Source of the DNA: CAUZSH01 sp963582935
Lineage (GTDB): Bacteria > Pseudomonadota > Gammaproteobacteria > Francisellales > Francisellaceae
Direction of reading: 5' to 3'
DNA length: 14,851 bases
Assembly (NCBI GenBank): GCA_963582935.1
Contig: CAUZSH010000052.1
Location: forward strand, 1-14,851
A program made the translations under genes and the position numbers. Of this stretch, positions 6,453-14,849 are shown in pieces. The notes below the pieces were generated by a model, which had not been told where the DNA came from, searched no databases, and saw nothing but the letters and a program-made list of their open reading frames with translations. Position 1 is the stretch's first letter. Each line of letters starts with the position of its first letter.

Positions 6453-6820
6453 TCAACTAAAACACGATAAAACAACATTTTTTTTCACATCATATTCCGC
6501 TCCTGTGAAACTGCCTTTATCTTCCTCGCCATGGATGATGACAAGCGTCCTATCTGAAATGTTCTCCTCCTCAAGAAAATCGCTGTCGTCTATGCCCAAT
6601 GTAATGGTTTCATAGGTTTCTACTTCCGTAAATTCATAACTGCCATTTGGGTTCCTTTGCGAAATATAACCTTTTAAGAGAAAACCCACATCATCCACCG
6701 GGTTTGCACGCATCTGTTTGACCGATGATGCTTTATTCTTATTTGTTCCTGTATAGGCTGCATAACTCCCTGTAGTAAATATGTATATTCCTAAAAAATT
6801 GAAATAAGAATCATTTTCAT
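6453..6820 (-). pseudogene. BOF (YgiW/YdeI-type OB-fold) exported protein, frameshifted in the signal peptide
   Basis: The intact-looking part is an 86-codon frame from 6713, similar to the bacterial OB-fold family of periplasmic stress proteins: FLLKGYISQRNPNGSYEFTE, ITLGIDDSDF, TLVIIHGEEDKG, AEYDVKKNVV. On its own it lacks the signal peptide this family has. Upstream, ATG at 6818-6820 begins MKMILISIF and hits TAG at 6791-6793, right after a run of six T on the minus strand. One more T would join it to LGIYIFTTGSYAAYTG, giving a continuous 122-residue precursor with a good signal peptide (cleavage after SYA or YAA) and normal family length. So this is a one-base frameshift: a real disruption, a phase-variable run, recoding, or a sequencing error. 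If broken, the leaderless product would stay in the cytosol. Confidence 0.8.
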
Positions 6821-6851
6821 TTTATCCACTCTCTGCCCAATATCCTCTCAT

Positions 6852-6879
6852 GGTATATCTGGTAAGCCTAGATCATCAA
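6852..6879 (-). promoter_or_regulatory. possible promoter for the BOF gene
   Basis: TTGATG (6874-6879) and TATACC (6852-6857), 16 bp apart on the minus strand, lie about 32 bases upstream of the frameshifted gene's first ATG. Each hexamer has four matches to consensus, so this is only a weak candidate. Confidence 0.3.
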
Positions 6880-6950
6880 TCATAAAGAAACAATAATTAA
6901 ATTTGTGATGCACAGCGATACTTTAAAGTGCCCTTAAGTTATTTCATGTA

Positions 6951-6956
6951 TATAAT
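6951..6956 (+). promoter_or_regulatory. -10 element for the CvfB-like gene, with a nearby palindrome
   Basis: A perfect TATAAT at 6951-6956 has no good -35 partner, but the perfect 10-bp palindrome ACTTTAAAGT (6920-6929) lies near the -35 position and could bind an activator or repressor. Transcription from it would start near 6963. That leaves too little leader for the ATGs at 6968 and 6971, and supports translation from 6989. Confidence 0.45.
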
Positions 6957-6988
6957 AAGAAAAATAAATGATGTTCAAGAGAAATCAC

Positions 6989-7819
6989 ATGGTAGAAATA
7001 GGCAGAATGAATGCATTGCGCGTTTGCAAGGAGGTTGACTTTGGTGTTTACTTAGATGGTGGCGACTTGGGTGAAATCTTGCTCCCTCGGAAACAAGTTC
7101 CGAATGAGATCAATATTGACGATATACTGAATGTTTTTATTTACCATGACTCAAGCGATCGCCTTATTGCTAACGCCCTCAAACCTTATGCAATGGCGGG
7201 AGAGTTTGCATTATTAAAAGTAATCGACAGTAACCCTGTAGGCACTTTTTTTGATTGGGGTCTACCCAAAGATCTACTGATGCCCTTTGCTGAGCAAAAG
7301 CACCGTATGGTTGTTGGAAACCGTTATCTCGTACGGCTATTCTTGGATGAAGAAACTTCTCGTATTGCGGCTTCTGCTCTACTTGGAGAATTTTTGGATC
7401 CCATTGCTACCGGCTTTGAAGAAAAGCAAGAAGTGGATTTAATCATTGAATACCCAACCGATATGGGCGTTCGCGCTATTGTTAACAATCAATACTGGGG
7501 AATGCTTTATAGTGATGAAATTTTTCAACCCATCCAATGTGGCGACAAACTCAAAGGCTATATCAAACAAATTCGAGCTGATGGAAAACTAGATATTTGG
7601 CTACAAAAACCAGGGTACAAAAAAATAGATGCCCTTTCTCAACAAATTCTTGATTACATCGAACAACATGATGGCACCATTTTTATAACCGACAAAAGCC
7701 CGCCAGAGCTGATTAAGAAAACATTTAAGACGAGCAAATCATCCTATAAAAAGGCCATTGGTGCGCTATATAAAGCAAAACTTATTGCCATCGAAAATAA
7801 TGCTATTCGACTTATTTAA
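6989..7819 (+). CDS. CvfB/YitL-family S1-like RNA-binding protein
   Basis: The 276-residue product matches the CvfB architecture: three S1-like OB domains followed by a winged helix. An N-terminal domain is EIGRMNALRVCKEVDFGVYL...GEILLPRKQVP. The second has GTFFDWGLPKDLLMPFAEQ. The third has MGVRAIVNNQYWGMLYSDEIF. The C-terminal winged helix contains DGTIFITDKSPPELIKKTF then SKSSYKKAIGALYKAKLI. CvfB was described in Staphylococcus aureus as an RNA-binding regulator of virulence genes; gammaproteobacterial members are poorly studied. The frame opens at 6968 (MMFKRNH-), but I prefer the ATG at 6989: AAGAG is seven bases upstream, homologues begin near M-x-E-I-G, and the likely transcription start is about 6963. 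It is monocistronic, with dksA-like 111 bp downstream. Confidence 0.88.
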   Translation: MVEIGRMNALRVCKEVDFGVYLDGGDLGEILLPRKQVPNEINIDDILNVFIYHDSSDRLIANALKPYAMAGEFALLKVIDSNPVGTFFDWGLPKDLLMPFAEQKHRMVVGNRYLVRLFLDEETSRIAASALLGEFLDPIATGFEEKQEVDLIIEYPTDMGVRAIVNNQYWGMLYSDEIFQPIQCGDKLKGYIKQIRADGKLDIWLQKPGYKKIDALSQQILDYIEQHDGTIFITDKSPPELIKKTFKTSKSSYKKAIGALYKAKLIAIENNAIRLI

Positions 7820-7896
7820 CTGCACTATACATAAACCCTTTATAACTATTTTAGTCCGATTGCATATAAAAACTGGAATAATCTAATATTTTTTGG

Positions 7897-7902
7897 TATA
7901 AA
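7897..7902 (+). promoter_or_regulatory. extended -10 promoter for the DksA-like gene
   Basis: TGGTATAAA (TATAAA at 7897-7902 with TGG before it) is a good extended -10. The -35 region (CTGGAA, 7873-7878) is poor. Transcription would start near 7909. GGAAAGG lies seven bases before the ATG at 7931. Confidence 0.45.
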
Positions 7903-7930
7903 GACGTTTTTTTAATGGAAAGGCACTCAA

Positions 7931-8344
7931 ATGCTAACAAAAGAAAACTTACTGTCCATGGATGAAAACGACTATATGAACGAAGCACAACTGTGCTTTT
8001 TCAAATCTATCTTAACCCAAGCCAGAGTGGATGCTGCTGACTCCATTGCGCTTCTAAAAAAAGATTTCACAAAAAATGAAAATAATAGTGATCTCAACGA
8101 TCAGGGTACCGCTCAAGAAATGCAACAGCAAAATCTGCTGACTGTCAGCCGAAAAGGAAGAGAGTCATCTGAAATAAATCTTGCATTAGCGCTTATAAAA
8201 TCTTGTGATTACGGCTACTGCCAAGCAACGGGAGATGAAATTGGGCTTGGGCGTTTATTGGCTAACCCAACCACAACTTTATCCGTCCATGCAAAAGAGC
8301 GTCAAGAGTTTCTAATGAAGACGCGCGGGGTCGCAGCTTTTTAA
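7931..8344 (+). CDS. DksA/TraR-family transcription factor lacking three of four zinc cysteines
   Basis: DksA binds the RNA polymerase secondary channel and, with ppGpp, tunes rRNA and amino-acid promoters. This 137-residue protein has a helical N-terminal region, a coiled-coil tip with acidic residues D54 and D57, and the tail YGYCQATGDEIGLGRLLANP. The spacing from the tip and between the zinc positions is the same as in E. coli DksA (D71, D74, C114, C117, C135, C138). The four zinc ligands are here C97, T100, S118 and A121, so a normal zinc site cannot form. From memory, this resembles the zinc-independent DksA2 of Pseudomonas. The residue equivalent to A76 at the tip is glycine (G59). It is likely a second DksA paralogue; a canonical one should be elsewhere in the genome. 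Confidence 0.88.
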   Translation: MLTKENLLSMDENDYMNEAQLCFFKSILTQARVDAADSIALLKKDFTKNENNSDLNDQGTAQEMQQQNLLTVSRKGRESSEINLALALIKSCDYGYCQATGDEIGLGRLLANPTTTLSVHAKERQEFLMKTRGVAAF

Positions 8345-8350
8345 TATACA

Positions 8351-8380
8351 TAAGCCAATCCAAGATGCCAAATTGGTTTA
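8351..8380. terminator. weak hairpin between convergent genes
   Basis: TAAGCCAAT (8351-8359) pairs with ATTGGTTTA (8372-8380) with one G-U pair and a 12-base loop. It lies seven bases after the DksA-like stop and about ten before the stop of the convergent gene. The stem is AT-rich and no long U run follows on either strand. It is the best candidate for a shared bidirectional terminator here, but it is weak. Confidence 0.25.
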
Positions 8381-8389
8381 TTATGGGTA

Positions 8390-8749
8390 TTAATCAAAAT
8401 TGTACTTCATTCCAAACTTCGCTGAATTAAACCCCGGAAAAGAAGTACCCCAAATATTCTCAAGTACTAACGGGGTGTCCCCATCCTGTTCACTCACGTC
8501 TACTTCGGCAAGCAAATGAATGCCCCGACGGCGCTCTTTTTGATTATCCATATATTTTTGAGCGTCATCGCTCTTAATAACGATAATTTCAGACCATTCT
8601 TCATAATTTTTTGCGTGCCAATCTTGATTCGTTTGCTCATAAAGGTAAGTGTACGAATAGTCACTATCACTTAAAAATTCCGTTCCACCGTATACACAAA
8701 ATACGAATGACACCCCTAATAAAAATGCCACACTAAACTTTATAAACAT
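8390..8749 (-). CDS. small exported protein of unknown function
   Basis: I do not recognise this 119-residue protein. It begins with a signal peptide (MFIKFSVAFLLGVSFVFCVYG, possible cleavage after G21, before GTEFLS). The mature part is acidic and Tyr-rich: SDYSYTYLYEQTNQDWH, then YEEWSEIIVIKSDDAQKYMD and a basic KERRRGIHLL segment. There is a late GDTPLVLENIWG stretch and the end is GMKYNFD. No membrane helix follows, so it is probably periplasmic. A single cysteine within the hydrophobic stretch does not form a good lipobox. The start at 8749 is preceded by AGGTG with a six-base spacer; a GTG at 8758 overlaps that site. It is divergent from ybdG and convergent with the DksA-like gene. Confidence 0.6.
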   Translation of the reverse strand: MFIKFSVAFLLGVSFVFCVYGGTEFLSDSDYSYTYLYEQTNQDWHAKNYEEWSEIIVIKSDDAQKYMDNQKERRRGIHLLAEVDVSEQDGDTPLVLENIWGTSFPGFNSAKFGMKYNFD

Positions 8750-8844
8750 GCCGCACACCTAATTAGCCCGCATAGATGCTAATTATAGCAAAGATTAAAA
8801 TAACATCAAATAAAGCTCTTTTTATACCTGATTACATAAAAAAA

Positions 8845-8853
8845 TGCTAGACT
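8845..8853 (+). promoter_or_regulatory. possible extended -10 for ybdG
   Basis: TGCTAGACT (8845-8853) fits an extended -10, with start of transcription near 8860. No good -35 is visible. It is about 50 bases upstream of the ybdG ATG. Confidence 0.35.
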
Positions 8854-8901
8854 GAACGACCTTAAATACAACTGCCTCTTAATATCTAAATAGGTTACAT
8901 T

Positions 8902-10152
8902 ATGCTCTCTATATTCACAGACCTTTATATTTACTTACAGTTAAACCTAACTTATGCCACCGTATTAGCTGTGTTATCATTAATTTTGCTGATTGTCATT
9001 ATTGCTTGGATTGTTAACTTTTTGACCAAAACATATATTGTTTACCTTGTTCGGAAAGTGCTTGCGAAAACCGGATCTAGCTGGGGGGAAACACTTATAA
9101 AGTTCAATGTCTTCCAGCGTTTATCACAGATTAGCCCTGCTATTGCCATCTATATTTTGATCCCCCTGATTAACACTGGAACACATCCTTGGACAAACGA
9201 CTTTATTAGTGTCGTTAGAACTGGGGTAATGGCTTATATTGTACTGGCATTTGTATGGTTTTTGATGTCTTTATTAAATGCCATGGGGAGCTATTACAAA
9301 CTTAAGAAATTGGATCATCACCCCTCGATCAAAGGCTACTTACAACTCGCCAAAATCATCATCTGGGCAGCAGCGACTATCTTGGTAATTTCCATATTAC
9401 TTAATAAATCCCCATGGATATTTCTCACGGGGTTAGGTGCAATATCCGCTGTTCTAATGTTAGTATTCAAGGATACAATCTTAGGATTTGTCGCAAGCGT
9501 GCAAGTCTCTACTTACGATATGATTCGAGTGGGAGACTGGATTACCATGCCTGCTTTCAAAGTTGATGGTGATGTCATCGACGTTTCTATTAACACTGTG
9601 AAAATCAGAAATTTTGACAAAACAGTCACCACTATCCCAACTTATTCTTTAATGATAAACGGTGTGCAGAACTGGCGCGGCATGCAAGAAACGGGTGGTC
9701 GGAGAATTAAACGTGCGATCAACTTTGACATTGATACCATTAAATTTTGCGATAAGGAACTGATTGGAACACTTTCAGAATTGAAATATCTAAAAGAATA
9801 TATCCAAAATAAAGAGAAGGAAATAGAAAAATATAACACCGAAAGATGTGTCAATAAAGCACTTCCCATTGATGGTAGAAGCCTCACAAACATTGGACTA
9901 TTTAGAGCTTATGTAGAAAGTTATCTGCATCACAATGAATATATTTCAAAAGATCTTACTTTTCTCATCCGCCAACTACAGCCTACTCAATATGGTTTAC
10001 CGCTTGAGCTTTATATTTTCACTAATGATACGAACTGGGTACGCTATGAAAACATCCAAAGCGATATCTTCGATCACTTACTTGCAGCAGTTCCGATGTT
10101 TGAGCTTAAAGTCTTTCAGATAATGTCGGGGACAATAACGGCAAAACACTAA
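8902..10152 (+). CDS. ybdG: YbdG-type miniconductance mechanosensitive channel
   Basis: The 416-residue inner-membrane protein matches E. coli YbdG (about 415 residues), a MscS-superfamily channel that opens under membrane tension. Five hydrophobic segments are visible at about 18-40, 75-91, 105-127, 150-168 and 172-189. The last leads into the pore and MscS beta domain: LTGLGAISAVLMLVFKDTIL, then STYDMIRVGDWITMP, VDGDVIDVSINTVKIRNFDK, TVTTIPTYSL and NWRGMQETGGRRIKRAINFD. The STYDM-RVGDWI and NWRGM-E-GGRRIKR signatures separate YbdG from MscS and YnaI. A long cytoplasmic C-terminal domain follows with a charged helix (about 290-311). It is transcribed alone. The ribosome-binding site is weak (TAGG, seven bases before ATG). 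Confidence 0.93.
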   Translation: MLSIFTDLYIYLQLNLTYATVLAVLSLILLIVIIAWIVNFLTKTYIVYLVRKVLAKTGSSWGETLIKFNVFQRLSQISPAIAIYILIPLINTGTHPWTNDFISVVRTGVMAYIVLAFVWFLMSLLNAMGSYYKLKKLDHHPSIKGYLQLAKIIIWAAATILVISILLNKSPWIFLTGLGAISAVLMLVFKDTILGFVASVQVSTYDMIRVGDWITMPAFKVDGDVIDVSINTVKIRNFDKTVTTIPTYSLMINGVQNWRGMQETGGRRIKRAINFDIDTIKFCDKELIGTLSELKYLKEYIQNKEKEIEKYNTERCVNKALPIDGRSLTNIGLFRAYVESYLHHNEYISKDLTFLIRQLQPTQYGLPLELYIFTNDTNWVRYENIQSDIFDHLLAAVPMFELKVFQIMSGTITAKH

Positions 10153-10241
10153 ATCTACCCAAAACTTTAAGACTGGCATTGGATAATCAAGCACCATTCC
10201 ACTATCTTTTTCCATACCAAAGTTATTCATAGAAGTAGATC

Positions 10242-10832
<591 letters not shown>

Positions 10833-10904
10833 TATTTAGGATTTTTGCGTCAGAGCGCAATCTCCGGAACCGAAGAGCAAATGTAAGTATGAAAAATGGG
10901 CTAC

Positions 10905-13601
10905 TTACGCATCACCCATCATATTTTTCAATACAGTCTGTAAAATACCACCATTTTTCAGGTAATCCACATCCACTTCGGCATCAATCCGTGCCAATAC
11001 TTCAAATGTGATCACAGAACCACCTGGTTTTTTCGCTTCGACCGTCACGATTTCACGAGGCTTCACATTGTCCAAGCCTGTGACACTAAATGATTCAGAG
11101 CCGTCAAGTCCCAATGATTTAGCATTTTGACCTTCAAGATACTGTAATGGAAGCACGCCCATACCCACTAGGTTTGAACGATGAATACGCTCATAACTTT
11201 CAGCAATGACCATTTTCACACCCAATAAGAACGTACCTTTAGCCGCCCAATCACGTGACGAGCCGGTGCCATACTCTTTACCTGTCAAAATAACGAGAGG
11301 CGTACCAGAAGCTTTATACCTCATTGCCGCATCATAGACATACTCAACGTCACCTGTTGGAAGATAAGTTGTCACACCACCTTCAGTGCCTGGAGCAAGC
11401 AAATTACGAATACGAATATTTGCAAACGTACCTCGCATCATCACTTCATGGTTACCACGACGTGAGCCATATGAGTTAAAGTCTTTCTTCTGGACACCAT
11501 GTTCAAGCAAATATTGACCCGCTGGGTATTCTGCAGGAATAGCGCCAGCTGGGGAGATATGATCTGTTGTGACGGAATCACCCAACATCAACAGCACGCT
11601 GGCATCTTTAATATCTAATGAGGCATGACCCGCATCTGCAAAGCCTTCAAAAAAGCTTGGGCAGCGAATATAAGTAGAATCATCATTAAAGTCATATAAT
11701 TTACCTTCTGGCGCATTCAATACTTTCCAGTCTTCCGTGCCATCAAAAATAGTTGCATAAGCTGTTTTAAACATCTCCGCATTCACCACTGCTTTTGAAA
11801 TTGTGGCAATTTCTTCACTAGATGGCCAGATATCCTTCAAGAAAACATCCTTACCAGCTTTATCTTGTCCAACAGGATCATTATCAGGGTCAAAATCGAC
11901 GGTGCCCACCAAAGCATATGCCACAACATGAACAGGGGACGCTAAATAATTTGCCTGTACGTCAGGGTTAATACGCCCTTCAAAGTTACGGTTACCTGAA
12001 CCCACAGACGCCACAATAAGACTACCCTCATTGATCGCATCCACAACAGGGGCATCCAATGGACCGGAGTTACCGATACAAGTGGTACAGCCATAGCCAA
12101 CAACATTAAATTTCAACTGGTCCAAATAAGTTAATAACCCAGATTTTTCTAAGTAAGAGGTCACAACTTGAGATCCAGGCGCTAAGGATGTTTTTACAAA
12201 TGGCTTCACCATCAAGCCTTTTTCGACTGCTTTCTTCGCCAATAAGCCTGCACCAATTAACACCGACGGGTTTGAAGTGTTAGTACAAGAAGTAATGGCG
12301 GCAATCGCGACAGAGCCATGTGTAATGTCACAATCCATGCCTTTCACCGCAACTTTTGTTTTTGTTTCCGCTTCTGTTAACCCAAAACCATGTAAACCTT
12401 TCTCATGCGTTAAACATTCTTTAAATTCACGCTTAAGGTCATGCATTGGCACACGATCTTGCGGACGTTTAGGCCCTGCAAGCGTTGAGTCAACTGTACT
12501 AATATCTAGTTCAACAATCGCTGAGTATTCAGGCTCTTCGTTGCTATTTGTACGGTATAGGTCTTGCTCAATATAGGTTTTCTTTGCAAGTTCAACCAAT
12601 TCACTACGATTTGTATTTTCAAAGAATTTCATCGTGACATCATCAATGGGGAAAAAGCCCATTGTTGCACCGTATTCTGGCGCCATATTTGCAATCGTTG
12701 CACGATCAGGCAAGGAAAGGTGATCCAATCCTTCACCAAAGAACTCTACAAACTTGCCCACAACACCCTGTTGACGCAACATCTCAGTAATCCGCAAAAC
12801 GAGATCTGTCGCCATCACGCCATCACGCAGTTTTCCTATAAGCCTTACACCAACCACATCAGGCAATACCATATAGTATGGCTGACCTAACATTACCGCT
12901 TCCGCCTCAATACCGCCAACACCCCAGCCCATTACACCAACACCATTAATCATGGTGGTATGTGAGTCTGTTCCAACAAGCGTATCTGGGTAGGCGACTT
13001 CCTCACCATCTACATTTTTTATTAAAACGCCTTTCGCTAGATATTCTAAGTTCACCTGATGAATAATACCCATGCCTGGAGGGACAACTTGAAAATCATC
13101 AAAGGCCGTTTGACCCCATTTTAATAGGCTATAACGCTCTTTATTTCGTGAAAACTCCATTTCCACATTCTTTTTCAAAGCATCTTGTGTGCCAAAATAA
13201 TCTACTTGAACTGAATGATCGATCACCATTGCCGTTTCAACCAATGGATTAATCTTATTCGGATTTCCTCCCGCATCTTTAATGGCTTGACGCATGGCAG
13301 CAAGATCCACCACAGCAGGGACACCTGTGAAGTCTTGCATCACAACACGTGCCGGCATGTGTGGAATTTCAGGGCGAAGCTTCGCTTTTGGCTCCCAATT
13401 TAAAACACTTTCCACATCAGATTCTTTGACTTTATAACCATCAATATTACGCAACTGATTCTCAACCAACACACGAATAGAATACGGTAAACGGCGAATG
13501 TTTTTGCCCGTGATTTGTGCGAGTTTTTTTAGACTGTAAGCCGTATATTGCTTACCATTTGCCTCAATTGAAACCTTGGTATTCTTCTTTAGATCAGACA
13601 T
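10905..13601 (-). CDS. acnA: aconitate hydratase, AcnA/IRP1 type
   Basis: Aconitase interconverts citrate and isocitrate in the TCA cycle using a [4Fe-4S] cluster. The 898-residue protein is the AcnA/IRP1 type (E. coli AcnA 891). The cluster ligands are C439 (in ITSCTNTSNPS) and C505 and C508 (in YGCTTCIGNSGP). Substrate-binding segments include DSHTTMINGVGVMGWGVGGI in the first domains, SVGSGNRNFEGR in the middle, and TGKEYGTGSSRDWAAKG in the swivelling fourth domain, which is linked by LGDSVTTDHISPAG. The ATG is preceded by GGAGAAGGAAG. Such enzymes can bind mRNA when iron is low; nothing here tests that. It is intact, transcribed leftward, with a transporter pseudogene upstream and no strong terminator downstream. 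Confidence 0.98.
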   Translation of the reverse strand: MSDLKKNTKVSIEANGKQYTAYSLKKLAQITGKNIRRLPYSIRVLVENQLRNIDGYKVKESDVESVLNWEPKAKLRPEIPHMPARVVMQDFTGVPAVVDLAAMRQAIKDAGGNPNKINPLVETAMVIDHSVQVDYFGTQDALKKNVEMEFSRNKERYSLLKWGQTAFDDFQVVPPGMGIIHQVNLEYLAKGVLIKNVDGEEVAYPDTLVGTDSHTTMINGVGVMGWGVGGIEAEAVMLGQPYYMVLPDVVGVRLIGKLRDGVMATDLVLRITEMLRQQGVVGKFVEFFGEGLDHLSLPDRATIANMAPEYGATMGFFPIDDVTMKFFENTNRSELVELAKKTYIEQDLYRTNSNEEPEYSAIVELDISTVDSTLAGPKRPQDRVPMHDLKREFKECLTHEKGLHGFGLTEAETKTKVAVKGMDCDITHGSVAIAAITSCTNTSNPSVLIGAGLLAKKAVEKGLMVKPFVKTSLAPGSQVVTSYLEKSGLLTYLDQLKFNVVGYGCTTCIGNSGPLDAPVVDAINEGSLIVASVGSGNRNFEGRINPDVQANYLASPVHVVAYALVGTVDFDPDNDPVGQDKAGKDVFLKDIWPSSEEIATISKAVVNAEMFKTAYATIFDGTEDWKVLNAPEGKLYDFNDDSTYIRCPSFFEGFADAGHASLDIKDASVLLMLGDSVTTDHISPAGAIPAEYPAGQYLLEHGVQKKDFNSYGSRRGNHEVMMRGTFANIRIRNLLAPGTEGGVTTYLPTGDVEYVYDAAMRYKASGTPLVILTGKEYGTGSSRDWAAKGTFLLGVKMVIAESYERIHRSNLVGMGVLPLQYLEGQNAKSLGLDGSESFSVTGLDNVKPREIVTVEAKKPGGSVITFEVLARIDAEVDVDYLKNGGILQTVLKNMMGDA

Positions 13602-13659
13602 ATTTACTTCCTTCTCCTTGGTTTACATTAAAATTAAAACATAAAAATATGTGTTCGAC

Positions 13660-13688
13660 ATACTAGCCCATAATGGTATTTTTGTACA
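13660..13688 (-). promoter_or_regulatory. possible acnA promoter
   Basis: TGTACA (13683-13688) and TAGTAT (13660-13665) on the minus strand are 17 bp apart, each with four matches to consensus, in the 126-bp gap between acnA and the transporter remnant. This is the best pair seen there, but it is weak. Confidence 0.3.
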
Positions 13689-13727
13689 GTTTTTCAGGCA
13701 GCAAGTTCAGCCAAAATAACAGCTTCT

Positions 13728-14732
13728 TTATATTGCATGTCTCTTTAGATAGGGAACAAACATTAAAGATATCACTGCTGCAACAAGTGCCTAAATAATA
13801 AAATGCGTATAAGCGCTCATATAAACATGCGCTATCTCAACAGTATTGCGCATATCTTTTGGGATTGCGGCTAGATCAGCAGTAATCGCCGCAAGCTTTC
13901 CAGATAAGCCAGAGGATGCATACCAAATCCCCACAAATAGCGCCGAATAGCCCTGAGGTGCTAATTTATTGGCAATCGACAACCCTATTGGAGAAAGGCA
14001 TAATTCACCAAGAGCAATACACATATAAGATGAGATGATCCATAAAGCAGAGAGCTCAGCTGTATCCGTTTTAAGGTATAACCCTAATAATACAATGCCA
14101 AATGCAATAGCAATAATCACCAAACTGATCGAAAATTTTACCCCATCGTGAACAGCTCTCCCCTTCTCAGCCAGATAAAACCATAGTTTTCCAACTGCCA
14201 ACCCAAAAACCATGGCGCCCAGTGCTTCAAAAGATAAAAAGCTCGCTGTTGGGATATGCCAACCAAACACATTGGTGTTCACCAACCTTTCAATTAGCAA
14301 CGTGCTGGACATAAATATTTGATAGAAAATAGCCCAAAAGACAACACTAATGGTTAAATATATCAAAAAGGCAAAGCCCTGTAATAACATAGACTTTGAT
14401 CCTTTACATGAATAAAGAACCATACCTATACTAACAATACAAATAATAATAAAGAAAACATCTGCTACAGTAACACTTGTTAAAATAAATCCACTCAATA
14501 CGATAGAACCAAAGATAACAATGGCCGCATGCAATACTCTCCCTGCTGTTATCTGATTTCTAGGCTTATATTTAACATAATAATGCATCCCAAAATAAAG
14601 CGTTAGTGTCGCCAAAATCGCACCAACACCGGCAGTAGAAAAAGCCAATTTCCAGCTTACATCGGCAAGATACCCACCTGCCAGACCACCTAAAAATGCG
14701 CCTAGATTAATACCAACATAAAAAATAGATTC
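13728..14732 (-). pseudogene. POT/PTR-family proton-peptide symporter, 5'-truncated with an in-frame amber codon
   Basis: POT transporters import di- and tripeptides with protons; members have 12-14 helices and about 480-510 residues. Here homology starts abruptly at SIFYVGINLGAFLGGLAGGY, the fifth-helix region. It continues through SWKLAFSTAGVGAILATLTL, FWAIFYQ, and SYMCIALGELCLSPIGLSIA with LAPQGYSALFVGIWY. About 330 codons remain and the N-terminal third is missing. No start codon is credible: the TTG at 14646-14648 is an internal leucine. At the other end, THFII is followed by TAG (13791-13793). The same frame then continues ALVAAVISLMFVPYLKRHAI to TAA (13728-13730), a typical POT last helix with a basic end. 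Both lesions indicate a non-functional remnant. The truncation point abuts the hairpin cluster at 14733. Confidence 0.85.
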
Positions 14733-14813
14733 CCACGGACCTGGTCCGTGGTGCTTGGCGGCGTAGCCGCTGCATAACTACGTTATGCCCAATTACAGAT
14801 CTAATTCGATCTG
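14733..14813. repeat. cluster of four hairpin-forming inverted repeats, possible palindromic mobile element
   Basis: Four inverted repeats, all perfect, are packed into 81 bp: CCACGGACC-T-GGTCCGTGG (14733-14751), GCGGC-GTA-GCCGC (14758-14770), GCATAAC-TAC-GTTATGC (14772-14788) and CAGATC-TAATTC-GATCTG (14796-14813). The first is GC-rich compared with its surroundings. The cluster begins exactly where transporter homology ends. This layout resembles intergenic palindromic repeats, a MITE, or the end of a larger mobile element that runs past the window edge. No second copy is seen in this window. Confidence 0.7.
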
Positions 14814-14849
14814 ACCTGAATCCTCTTTCCCTTGGTGCTCGATATATTT
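14793..14849 (-). other. possible C-terminal end of a coding frame entering from outside
   Basis: From the right edge the minus strand is open for 18 codons (KYIEHQGKEDSGQIELDL) and stops at TAA (14793-14795), inside the last hairpin. It is in the same frame as the transporter remnant but does not look like POT sequence. It may be the end of another gene or of a mobile-element protein, or a chance open stretch. I cannot assign a family from 18 residues. Confidence 0.25.

Noticed and set aside
10845..10860. Inverted repeat TTGCG-CAGAG region-CGCAA as an acnA terminator
   Set aside because: The stem is only 5 bp with a 6-base loop, and it is followed by A residues, not a U run, on the acnA strand.
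12277..12890. Plus-strand open frames of 99 and 108 codons inside acnA
   Set aside because: They are antisense to well-conserved aconitase sequence, have no ribosome-binding site and look like shadows of its codon pattern.
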